Source: Casuarina equisetifolia
Taxonomy: Eukaryota; Streptophyta; Magnoliopsida; Fagales; Casuarinaceae
Assembly: GCA_028551475.1 (NCBI GenBank)
Contig: CM052354.1
Span: forward strand, 19,615,258 to 19,679,257
Direction of reading: 5' to 3'
Length of the DNA stretch: 64,000 nt
Part shown: piece by piece, positions 51,560 to 61,502 of the stretch
Layout: the number at the start of each line of letters is the position of its first letter
Position numbering within the stretch: position 1 is the first letter of the stretch
Notes under the pieces: generated by a model
The model's database searches: none
What the model was told of the DNA's origin: nothing
What the model saw: the letters and a program-made list of their open reading frames with translations, nothing else
Program-made: the position numbers and the translations under genes

Positions 51560-52832
51560 TGATAACTCTATTTTTATAGAGTTATTTTACCTATTTTAGG
51601 TAATAAATAACTTTAATAATTGTGAGAAAACATTTGAACTCCTCTTTATTTACTTAAATTTATCTTGTTTATGTAGCACAAGAAGGCAAGGAGAAAAGAG
51701 ATGAACATGGAGAGCCTGATGCTTATTGTGTGGCAAAATCATAATATTAGGATCAAAAGAGTCAAGATGGGCTTGGGCTTTGAATGATTGTTATTAGATT
51801 TTATTGTTATTGGGTTTTCTAAATAATTAGAAAACCTAATCATATTAGGAGTTCAAAGCCTAATTAAATTAAGAGTTCAAAACCCAATTGTTTTAGATCT
51901 CTAAGTCCCAATTCTACTAGGATAAGAGTAGGTCTAAACCTAAACCCTATTTAAAAGAATAGAAGAGGCAAAAGAAGGGGGAGGAGGAAATTGAGCACAA
52001 CTCAAGAAAGTGGCCAAGAATTCAAGATTTTCTTGAAGAGAAGACAAAAAGGATGACAGACTTCTTGTTCTTGGATTCAAGATGCCTTCTTTATTTCTTA
52101 TTATTATTCTTCCTCATTATTTCTTTATGTTTTAGTTTATTTTTGTTAGAGCTACGATGTAACTTAATTATGATGGTATGAATCTTATGATTATTATGTT
52201 TTACAAGATATTTTATTTATGTGAGTTATATATTCTTATGCTTAATGCTTTTAAGTGATTGGCCACCACTTGAATGATTTGATGTGCATGTTTGAGATTG
52301 AGAGGTAATAATATGCAATTGCTTCTTATAATATATAACCATGAATTAAATGTGGATAGACATATACCATGTTGTTTGTATGGCTTTTGGTGATAAGATA
52401 ATCGAAAGATTTATTGTAAACTGGGAATGTTCATAGATCCTAATGCATTTGGTTTGTTTCAATTCACATATAGAAATATAGTGAATTAATGAACTAAGTA
52501 GGTTTGCTATACCTAGACATAGGATAGTAAATAAATTAGGAAGTTCCGCCATCACATAGATATTATCCCTCTTGCAAGCATATATAATCTACATTAGTAC
52601 TTCATAGTTATGGTGAAATCGGACACTCTAACATATTTTGTGTATTTAGTTTTATTAAATTTAGTTGATTAGTTTATTCTCTATCAATTTGGATTTGTTA
52701 GATAAATTCTAGGAGTTGTTCACCGTTAGTAATTAGTTGGTATAGTAATCACCAATCTCTGTGGGACGATACTTTTCTTATCATTATATTACTTGTTCGA
52801 CATGTTCACTTGCATTTAAAAATCACCGAACA
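51560..52832 (+). repeat. Athila 3' LTR
   Basis: 1273 bp, same length and ends as the 5' LTR. Followed by GGCGT target duplication at 52833-52837. Confidence 0.94.
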
Positions 52833-52837
52833 GGCGT

Positions 52838-53249
52838 TGGACTGCGCGGTGTAGGTGCGCGTCAGGTGAGCCCAGGCGGCAGCGGACGAACGGATATCCG
52901 TCAATTGAGTCACCACGGTGTTGGTTGAGGTGGCGAGGATCCATCCCAGAGCTGCCTGATCACGGATTAACCACGATTGATAAGCGGGATTGGGAGATTG
53001 AGAACCATCGGGCCCGATTAGGGATTCGGGTGGCGCGGTTTCACGGTTGTCGAGAATGGGGAGCAAATTTTAGGAAATCAGGAAGGGAAGGATTCGCGTT
53101 CGCCATACGACGAAGTTTGTGCCGTCGAAACGCTCATAGGTGGTGGGTGCGGGCATCGTCGGTGTCGGAGAAGTCGCCGGAACTGTGGGAAGAGGTGGGG
53201 TAGGGTTTAAATCGAGAGAAGGGGTTTCTGACATGGCGGCGTTAGCCAT
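52838..53249 (-). pseudogene. Copia gag, N-terminal part
   Basis: Starts at ATG 53249, just after the primer-binding site. The protein opens MANAAMSETPSL, is proline-rich and carries the Copia gag N-terminal segment (TTYERFDGTNFVVWR, then WLIRDQAALGWI). An in-frame TAA at 53070-53072 breaks it, and the Athila insertion cuts it further on. Confidence 0.85.
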
Positions 53250-53266
53250 TGGCTCCGATGATACCA

Positions 53267-53606
53267 TGATAGAAATTGAAGGTAAAGAGGATCGGTCGGA
53301 AAAGCTCAAGAACCTTAGATTGATCTTGTGTAAAAATTCTCTGATGATTTCATTGATTTAATCACAGACATATATAATCATTTTACAAGAGTTAAATTAG
53401 GAATGATTTACACAATAAAAACTGAATCACGATCTTTACAAATTTACAGATTCAAACAGAAAAGGAAAACGGCAACGACGGTGGCAATCGTGGCTTCTCA
53501 CGATCGCGCACAAACGCGACTGCGGGTCGGGTCGTGGATCTGGGTCAACTAGGGCTGACGTGGCCTAGGGCTGACGTGGAGGCTGACGTGGCAGAGCCTT
53601 CTAACA
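53267..53606 (-). repeat. Copia 5' LTR
   Basis: 340 bp, same length as the left copy. The minus-strand primer-binding site TGGTATCA lies directly inside it (53266 downward). Followed by GTATG at 53607-53611. Confidence 0.94.
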
Positions 53607-54343
53607 GTATGCAAGTGACTGTCATTCATTTTTGGCTCACCAAAGGAGCAAGTCCCCTGACAACCCTGCCTTGGTTCTTGAACTGGGAACCATGGCAAGG
53701 ACATACGGACTTGTTTTCTGCAGCATTCCATGGCACGACACAACCTAGATGTGTGCACACTGCATTGATTCCAAAGGTTGCTAGAGTTCTATCATTCTCC
53801 ATAACAAGGTAGGTTGGGTCTCCCTGCAGTTTGATGAGAATTTCTAAAACGTTACGTAGTGCCATTGACATTTTGGCAAGACATGTTAAGTAAGAGAGGA
53901 GCATTACACATTTTTACTTGATATGGAGAACGAAGAAATCAATATGCTGGCTGCATAAATAAACTACGGAGGGAATGATGTAACACAATATCTGAGTAGG
54001 AAAAAATGATATGGCAACACCGTGGAACAGTAAGAATAAGAAAAAATATCGGCAGAAAGTTTATATTAGTACCTTTAGGCCTTGAGTTAGGGTTCTATCA
54101 CCAGGGCTATAGGTCTTAAGCCATTTAGACGCAATGAAATCGTTTCCAATGGCATTCTTTGCAACGATACCGGCCCCACCAGCACCTGACCTGTTCAATT
54201 GCCAATAAAGAGTACAACTAATCAGAATCCAGGACTTGCAGGGATCATGGTTAATAGTTTGGAGAAAAACTTCTAATGAACTATAACTTTTGGACGGAGA
54301 CAAGTTTGCTTGAATGGAATTTCTTATTTTCACGGTGGTTTAA

Positions 54344-54838
54344 TGTTATGGGCCTGCTGCCACCACACCTTCGGGAAGACGAGCATTGTTTGGTTGGGCG
54401 ACACCTTTTGAGTACGTCTCTTTTGAAGCATGCAGCAGGATGGGGCACGTGAACTGATGTATGTATGTAGGTAAGTCATGTTAGCGTGTATCGTGTAAAG
54501 GGAAAGACTAGGGTCTTACGTTAAGGCAAGGTAAAAGTGGTGAATTCATTGTGGTAGGAAGTTGGCTTAGGCATGCCCTGCTTCTCAACCTACAAAGGTT
54601 AGACGTACACAACTAGTCAACAGGTCGTCTATAAGAGAAGCGATTGTATCTCTTGTAATCAGTTTTTATGCAATCAAATCCCACATAGATCTCTCCTTTC
54701 CCAATACCCTGTTTCAACTTGGTTAGGTTCACTCTTGCGAAGTCTTCTGGTGGTAGCACGAAAAGGTTTGTCGACCTTTTCTTGCGAGACCTGATCCTAG
54801 AAGGCCTCCTTAAATGTTTGTTACTTTTGATCATAACA
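54344..54838 (+). repeat. Putative Gypsy 5' LTR (495 bp)
   Basis: Starts TGTTATGGG, ends CATAACA, contains a TATA-like TCTATAAGAG at about 54629, and is followed by AGTGGTGTCAAAG, a diverged tRNA-Met primer-binding site. It begins within the intron upstream of petC exon 3. No second copy of the LTR was found in the window, so the left boundary is inferred. Confidence 0.55.
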
Positions 54839-57340
54839 AGTGGTGTCAAAGACATGTCGACTATAATGTCTAAAGTTAAAGAAAGAGTCTAGAGGTGACT
54901 TGGACCAACGGTTCAGGGAGCTTATAGAAGCCATGTAGCAAATGTTCGCTACCATGAATGCACGTGTGGATAGTCTGGTGGCAGGTCAGCCAAAGAAAAG
55001 CTTTGAGGAAGGAAGTTCTAGCTGCACGGTGAAAAAATAAAAAAAGAAGCTAACTTGATACTAGGCACCTATTGATGAAGGTAGATTTCCCTCACTACAA
55101 TGGTGAAGGAGACTCAATGGATTAGATATGTAGATCAAAGCAGTTCTTTGAACTCTACCGCACTCTCGATGAGGAGAAAGTCCAATATGCCTCATGGAAC
55201 CTCAAGGGAAAGGCTAAAGTTTGATTCTGACTATTCAAAGAAGAACACACTAGATAAGAGCTCATGTGGGATTTGCTCACCTAAAAGTTAGTGGAAAGAA
55301 ATGGAGTCAGCCCATATCATGACTTTTATGTTTAGTTAACTAAAATTCATCAGAAAAGAAATGTGGAAGATTACCAATAGGAGTTCTCTCAGTTGTTGAT
55401 GTGTGTAGGTGATGGAACCCTAATACAGCAAGTCAATTGCTTTGTTAGTAGTCTGAAAGAAGTACTACAAGCGTATGTCAGGGTGGCTAAGCCCTCCAAT
55501 CTATCTGTTGCGATTGGCCTCGCTTGAATATATGAAGCAAAAGCTCAAATCAACCGCCAATCATTAACCCGGACATATAAAAAGAATATAGGCCAAAACA
55601 TTATTAGCAACAACCCCAATCCAGTCAAGCCATCTTGTTCTTCCATGACCGTAAAAAAACTCACTTTGGGAGAAATCAGGGAACAAAGAGCACAAGGCCT
55701 ATGCTGCAACTGTGATGAGCTCTTCACACCCACACGTTGGTGCAAAAAGCTTTTTGTTCTTGAACCTTGTGGTGCTTATGGGAGAAAGTCTAAAGACATG
55801 GCTAGAGAACTGGAGATGGAAGTTCAAATAGGTGAAGAAGATGCTAGAGATATCACTAAATGCAATTTACGAACTCCCCAGCCCATATATGACAAAAATT
55901 GAACTACAATTACAATCCTGCCCATATAATATGTACTTCCTAATGAATAGTGACAGCACACACAACTTCATCAGTATGGGAGTTGCCTTATGTGTTGGAA
56001 TTCGTGATTGTGAGAAAGGAGCCTTTATATTCAAAGTTGCAAATGGGGAAAGAATCAGTAGCCCAAATTATGCAAAGGGCTAAGAATTTATTTACATGAA
56101 GCTATCTGAATTAGATTTTTCCTGTTGGAGCTTAGTGGCTTCAAAGCCATCCTTAGAGCTTGCTAGATCTACACACTCCACCCTATCCTTTAGGATTTTA
56201 GTTGTCTAAGAATGTTCTTCAAGCATAAAGGCAAACATGTTGAACCCTTTGGGTCATTTAGAAACCCTTAATCAAGTCATCAATGAAGATTGTATGCAGT
56301 AAGAGATTCTCAAGCAAAAACACACCATGGACTTCAAGTTAATGGCCATACGACCATGTGACTAGAAGGAAATCCCTGTGGAAGAATCCAATCAAGAGGG
56401 CTTGATAGCACTTTTCAAATAGTTCCACAACACTTTCTCAAAGTCTAGAGGGCTTCCTCTTTCCTAGACCTATAATCATTGAATCCTTCTAAGGGATGAG
56501 TTGTGAGCATTCTTCATCAATCCCTATTGCTATCTTTATTTTTAAAAGGGAGAGATCAAAAAAATTATCCAAGAGTTATTATCAACCGGAGTTGTGTGAG
56601 CTAATATAAGCACTTTCTCATTGCATATTCTTTTGGTGAAGAAATGTAACGGATCATAGTGCCTTTGTGTCAATTATAGGGTCTGCAGGTGACACATAGT
56701 GTTCGAGACGTTCCTAATACCAAACATACATGAGCTTTTAGACGAGTTATATGGTGTATAATTCTTTTTTAAGATAGACCTTTGCTTAAGTTACTATCAA
56801 ATTTGCATGGCACCTGAAGACATTCCAAAAATAGCTTCCCAAATGCACCATGGGCTCTTTAAATGGTTTGTAATACCTTTTGGTTAAATGAATGCCTCCT
56901 TTACCTTCCAATCACTAATGAACACCATTTTTAAGGGACACGCCACAGTGGTTTTTGCTTGCCTTTTTAAAAAATATTCTCATTTATAATATGAGCTAGA
57001 AAGAAAGCCTAGAGTATGTTAAAATGCTAATGAAGATGTTGGAAAGTCATAGGATGTTTGCTAAGAAATCCAAATGTGCCTATGGAAAAATGAAGTTAGG
57101 TTTTCTAAGTCATGTTATTTCTAAGCAAGGAGTCATTGTAGATAAAGAAAAGATCTAGGTAGTCACAAAGTGGCCTATGCTAAAAATAGTAAAATCATTA
57201 TGAGACCCCTTAATGACATTATGAGACATTCTTGGGCTTAAAAGATACTATATGCACTTTGCAAAATCATTATGAGACCCCTTAATGACCTCTTAAAGAA
57301 AAATAGCTTCTTGTGAGGGACAAAAAGAATTCCAAGAAGT
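54344..57340 (+). mobile_element. Decayed Ty3/Gypsy element, truncated
   Basis: Heavily mutated plus-strand remnant. Gag appears as VDFPHYNGEGDS-like and GKAKV-like segments near 55080-55220. The zinc-knuckle region follows at 55645-55760 (LTLGEIREQRAQGLCCNCDE), then protease (NSDSTHNFISMGV, about 55950), then reverse transcriptase pieces (KIDLCLSYYQI, HGLFKWFVIPFG, FQSLMNTIF, about 56770-56940) and the start of the RNase H linker (RPLNDLLKKNSF, about 57280-57310). Stops and frameshifts are frequent throughout. The element stops abruptly against the neurochondrin-derived array; integrase and the 3' LTR are missing. Confidence 0.8.
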
Positions 57341-57510
57341 GAACTTTGACAATATCATAGACCTTACATATTGAAGACAGATTGTTGCCTCAGCAAAATT
57401 TGGTGACCAACAGAAGCCCAACAAGGCATTATTTGTCTCATTTGCTTTTCAAGAGCTTTAGGTAGTTTTCGAGAGATGAAGATTGTTCCTATTGGAAGTC
57501 TATAGAAGCT
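57330..57510 (-). pseudogene. Neurochondrin exon-1 remnant at the array edge
   Basis: Leftmost copy of the array. On the minus strand it has the decayed start region, a LLKG-like and LVTKF segment at about 57396-57408, and then, unlike every other unit, continues C(*)GNNLSSICKVYDIVKVHFLEFF down to about 57330. This matches the expected continuation of the plant neurochondrin N-terminus (family pattern G-D-D-L-S-S-L-x-x-V-Y-D-x-V-x-V-x-F-L). It therefore preserves the parental gene order at the point where all other units have switched to a downstream segment. Based on my memory of the family, not an alignment. Confidence 0.7.
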
Positions 57511-60500
57511 AATCAAGAGTAGATTAAAAAAGTTCCCAGAGAGGGTGAAGGCTAATGGAGAATTTTAAAAAAAATTTAAGTCTTTTTTGCAAAATGGCTT
57601 CTAATAACTCTCACTGAAGCTAGAAGATTATCCTTTTTCCTTTATCCATGTACCTTCACATCTTATAAATACCCTAAAATAACACTAATTGTCTTATTGA
57701 GTGCCTTGATCACATTTTTAAAAATGATGTTGCATATGGTATTCCCTTTGTTTCCACCAATTCCAAGATACATTAATTATCTTCTTCATTAAGGAAAAGG
57801 CAATAGTCGTATGTTTTTGCTTTAAAAAAATTGTTTCCATAATAGATGAACGATTCTTAGATGGTTCATATTTTAAGTAGGTAAACACATTTAGCAAAAC
57901 CTAAAATTTGATGACCAAAAAGAGACCAACAAGGCATTGTTTGTCTCACTCACCTTTTGAGAGCTTTAGGCAATCTTTAAAAGATGGAGATTGTTCTTAC
58001 GACGAGTCCATGAAAACTAATCAAGAGTTGAGCGGAAGATTTTCCAAAGAGAGTGAAGACTATCATAAAATTTTAGAGAGTTTTTTGTTTTTTTTTTTTT
58101 ACAAAATAGTTCCTAATAACCCATATTGAAGTCAAAAAATCATCCATTTTCCTTTGTCTAGATTCCTTCACATCTTATAAATACTCCAAAATCATACTAA
58201 TTGTCTCATTGAGTGCTCTAATCATATTTTTGAAAGTGTTTCCACCTATGATATCCCTTTCATTTTCACAAGCTTCCGAGATTTAGTTAATTATATTTTT
58301 CATCAAAGAAAAGGTAATAGCTTCATGTTTTTCTTTAGAACAATCATCACATTAGTAAATAAACAATTCCTATATGCTTCATATTTCAAGTAGGTAAGTT
58401 CATTTAGCAAAACTCAAAATTTGGTAACTAAAAGGAGACTAACAAGATGTTGGTCTTGCTCGCCTTTCAAGAGCTTAAGGCAATCTTCAAGAGATGAAGA
58501 TTGTTCTTGTTATGAGTCCATGGAAGTTAATAAGGAACTTAGTGGAAAATTTTCTAAAAAGAGTGAACACTATCAAAGAATTTTGTAGGATTTTTGTTTA
58601 TTTTCTATAAAATAGCTCCCAATAACCTGCACTAAAACTAGAAGATTATCGCTTTTCTTTTGTCCATGTTCCTTTGCATCTTGTACATATTCTAAAAAAA
58701 TACTAATTATCTCATTAAGTACCCTAATTACATTTCTGAAAGTGCTTTCACCTATGGTGTCCCTTTCATTTTCACTAGCTTTTAATATTCATTTAATTAT
58801 TTTTTTCATTAATGAAAAGGCAATAGCCACATGATTTTAATTTGGAATAATTATTTTAGCAATAGATGAATAATTTTTAGATGCTTTATATTTCAATAGG
58901 AAACTCATTTAGTAAAACTCAAAATTTGGTGACCAAAAGGAGACCAATGAGGCATTGTTCGTCTCACTCGACTTTCAAGAGCTTAAGGCAATCTTCGAGA
59001 GATGAAGATTGTTCATGCTATAAGTCCATAAAAATTTATTATGAACTAAGGAAAAGAGTTCCTGAAGAGAGTGAAGACTATTAGAAAGTTTTAAAGAGTT
59101 TTAGAGAGTTTTTGTTTCTTTTCTGTAAAATAGCTTTCAATAACCCACACTAAAGTTAAAAAATCACCCTATCCTTTGACCATATTACTCACATCTTTTA
59201 AATACTTTAAAAAAACACTAATTTTCTCATTGAATGTCATTATCTTATTTTTGAAAGTGTTTTCACCTATGGTACCCCTTTGTTTCTACCAACTTTTAAG
59301 ATTTAGTTAATTATCTCATCCATTAAGAAAAAGGCAATAGTCACATTTTTTTACTTTAAAAGAATTGTCTCGGTAATAGATGAATAATTCTTAGTGCTTT
59401 ATATTTCAAGTAAGCAAGTTCATTTAGTAAAACCCAAAATATGGTGACCAAAAGGAGACTAGCAAGGCATTGTTTGTTTCGCTTCCTTTCCAAGAGCTTT
59501 AGGCAGTCCTCAAGAGATGGAGACCATGGAAGTTGATCATGAGCTAAGAGTTCCTAAAGAGAATGAAGACTATCGAATAATTTTGGAGGATTTTTATTTA
59601 TTTTCTATAAAATAGCTTCCAATAACCTACATTGAAACCAAAAAATTATCTCATTTCCTTTGTCTACATTTCTTTGCATCTTGTGGATACTTTAAAACAA
59701 CAATAATTAACTCATTAAGTACCTTGAACACATTTTTAAAAGTTTTTTTCACTTACGGTGTCCCTTTTATTCTTACTAACTTTTAAGATTCATTTAATTA
59801 TCTCTTTCATTAATGAAAAGACAATAGCTACATGGTTTTACTTTAGAATAATTTTTTTGGCAATAGATGAATAATTTTTCAATAAGCAAACTCATTTAGT
59901 AAAATTCAAAATTTGGTAACCAAAAAGAGACCAACAAAGCGTTGTTTGTCTCACTTGTCCTTTAAAAGCTTCAAGCAATCCTCGAGAGATGAAGATTGTT
60001 CCTCTTACAAGTATATGGAAGCTGATTAGGAACTGAGTGAAAGAGTTCCCAAAGAGAGTAAAAACTATTAGAGAATTTCAGAGTTTTGTTTATTTTTTAT
60101 GAAATAGCTCTTAATTACCCACATTGAAACTAAAAGATTATTCTCATTCCTTTGTCTACATCACTCACATTTTTTAAATACTTTAAAACCACACTAGTTG
60201 TCTCATTGAGTGTCATAATCACATTTTTTAAAGTGTTTTCACCTATGGTATTCCTTTCGTTTCTACCAATATCTAAGAATTGGTTAATTATATCTTCCAT
60301 TAATAAAAAAGCAATAGCCATATTTTTTTCCTTTAGAAAAATTGTCTCGACAATAGATGAATAATTCTTAAATGTTTCATATTTCAAGTAAGCATGCTCA
60401 TTTAGTAAAACCTAAAATTTGTTAACCAAAAAGAGATTAGTGAGGCATTGTTCATCTCATTCCCCATTCAAGAGCTTTATGTAGTCTCTGAGAGATGAAG

Positions 60501-60987
60501 GTTGTTCCTACTACAAGTCCATGGATATTGATTAGGAGCTAACTAGAAAAGTTTTGAAAAAGAGTGAAGACTATTAGAGAATTTTAAAGAAATTTTTGTT
60601 TCTTTTGAAGAAAATGAATCTCAATAACCTGCACTAAAACCAAAAAATCATCCTCTTTTCCTTTGTCTAAGTTTCTTTACGTTTTATAAATACTATAAAA
60701 CTAAACTAATTGTCTCATTGAGTGTTTTGATCATATTTTTTAAAATTTTTTCACCTACGGTATCCCTTTCATTTCCACTAACTTATAAGATTCAACTAAT
60801 TATCTTTTTCATTAATGAAAAGGCAATAGCCATATGATTTTGCTTTCAAATAATTTTCTTAACAATAGATGAATAGTTCTTGGATACTTCACATTTCAAG
60901 TAGGCAAACACATTTAGCAAAACTTAAAATTTGGCGATCAAAAGGAAACTAGCGAGACATTGTTTATCTCACTTTCCTTTGAGAGCT

Positions 60988-61245
60988 TCAGGCAATCTTC
61001 AAGAGATGGAGATTGTTCTTACTACTAGTCCATAGAAGTTGATCAAGAGTTGAGTGGAAGATTTTCCATAGACAGTGATGACTATCGAAGAATTTAGAAG
61101 GCTCTTGTTTTTTTTTTTTTACAAAATAGCTCCCAATAACTTGCATTAAAGTCAGAAGACCATCCATTTTCATTTGTCTTTGTTCTTTTGCATCTTGTAA
61201 ATACTCTACAATCATACTAATTATCTTATTGAATGCCGTGATCAC
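60988..61245 (-). pseudogene. Best-preserved C-half segment of a neurochondrin-like unit
   Basis: An 85-codon open stretch with IVEYLQDAKEQRQ, GLLTLMQVIGSYF and then leader-derived sequence. It shows the C-half neurochondrin segment passing without a stop into the 5' leader of the next unit. No start codon or function is implied. Confidence 0.6.
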
Positions 61246-61301
61246 ATTTTTGAAAGTGTTTTACCTATGGTATCCCCTTCATTTTCACAAGTTTTCAAGA
61301 T

Positions 61302-61502
61302 TTAATTAATTATCTTATCCATTAAAGAAAAGGTAATAGCTTTATATTTTTGGTTTAGAATAATTGTCCTAATAGTAAATGAGAAATTCTTAAATACTTT
61401 ATATTTCAAATAGGCAAGTTCATTTAGTAAAACCCAAAATTTGGTGACCAAGAGGAGATCAACAACATGTTGTTTGTCTCGCTTGCCTTTCAAGAGCTTC
61501 AA
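61302..61502 (-). pseudogene. Best-preserved fusion segment of a neurochondrin-like unit
   Basis: A 66-codon open stretch reading across the fusion point: MKLLKGKRDKQ, LLLVTKF, then WVLLNELAYLKYK and SLMDKIIN. This is the clearest place to see the N-terminal segment joined directly to the later segment. Confidence 0.65.

Larger units (their letters stand above)
46798..52832 (+). mobile_element. Athila-type Gypsy LTR element lacking pol (non-autonomous)
   Basis: A 6035-bp element with two 1273-bp LTRs (TG...CA), 5-bp GGCGT target duplications, a primer-binding site starting TGGCGCCGTTGCC at 48077 as in Athila elements, and a TTAAGTTTGGGGG purine tract just before the right LTR. The internal 3.5 kb has only gag and the gag-protease junction (LHINIPFAD, RKLEVYETV). 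It then jumps directly to Athila-style 3' non-coding sequence (AAGCGCTTCTTGGGAGGCAA, TCAAGTTTGGGGGTAGGG). Reverse transcriptase, RNase H and integrase are absent. The LTRs differ at about 24 of 1273 sites by hand count (about 98% identity), younger than the Copia host, as nesting requires. Orientation is opposite to Copia. Confidence 0.93.
42609..53606 (-). mobile_element. Copia-type LTR retrotransposon, itself interrupted
   Basis: Bounded by 340-bp direct LTRs that start TG and end CA, with GTATG target duplications. On the minus strand the primer-binding site (TGGTATCA..GGAGCC, initiator tRNA-Met type) follows the LTR at 53267, and a purine tract (GCGGGGGGA) precedes the LTR at 42948. The domain order gag, protease, integrase, reverse transcriptase, RNase H is that of Copia (Pseudoviridae). 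Removing the Athila insertion gives about 4.96 kb, normal for the group. The LTRs differ at about 16 of 340 sites by hand count (about 95% identity). Several stops and frame breaks make it non-functional. It lies in the same orientation as the petC-like gene, inside its last intron. Confidence 0.95.
42446..54190 (-). pseudogene. petC: petC-like gene (chloroplast Rieske Fe-S protein), exons 3-5, split by retrotransposons
   Basis: PetC is the Rieske 2Fe-2S subunit of the thylakoid cytochrome b6f complex. Three minus-strand exons are visible: 54190-54073 ([21 protein letters not shown]), 53823-53641 (61 codons, from GDPTYLV to RGLAPL) and 42547-42446 (33 codons plus stop, from SLALVHADV to GEAPWWA). 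Splice sites are good: donors GTACTA and GTGAGC, acceptors CTGCAG and GAAAGAG. Both cluster-binding boxes are intact (CTHLGC and CPCHGS). The last intron, about 90 bp originally, holds an 11-kb nested insertion. The Pro-loop GPAP is changed to GLAP, and several usually conserved residues differ (for example KNAIGNDF and TYSPGD). Exons 1-2 (transit peptide, membrane anchor) are not found; a Gypsy LTR starts 154 bases upstream of exon 3. It is probably a decaying copy, but a functional gene with giant introns is not excluded. Confidence 0.85.
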
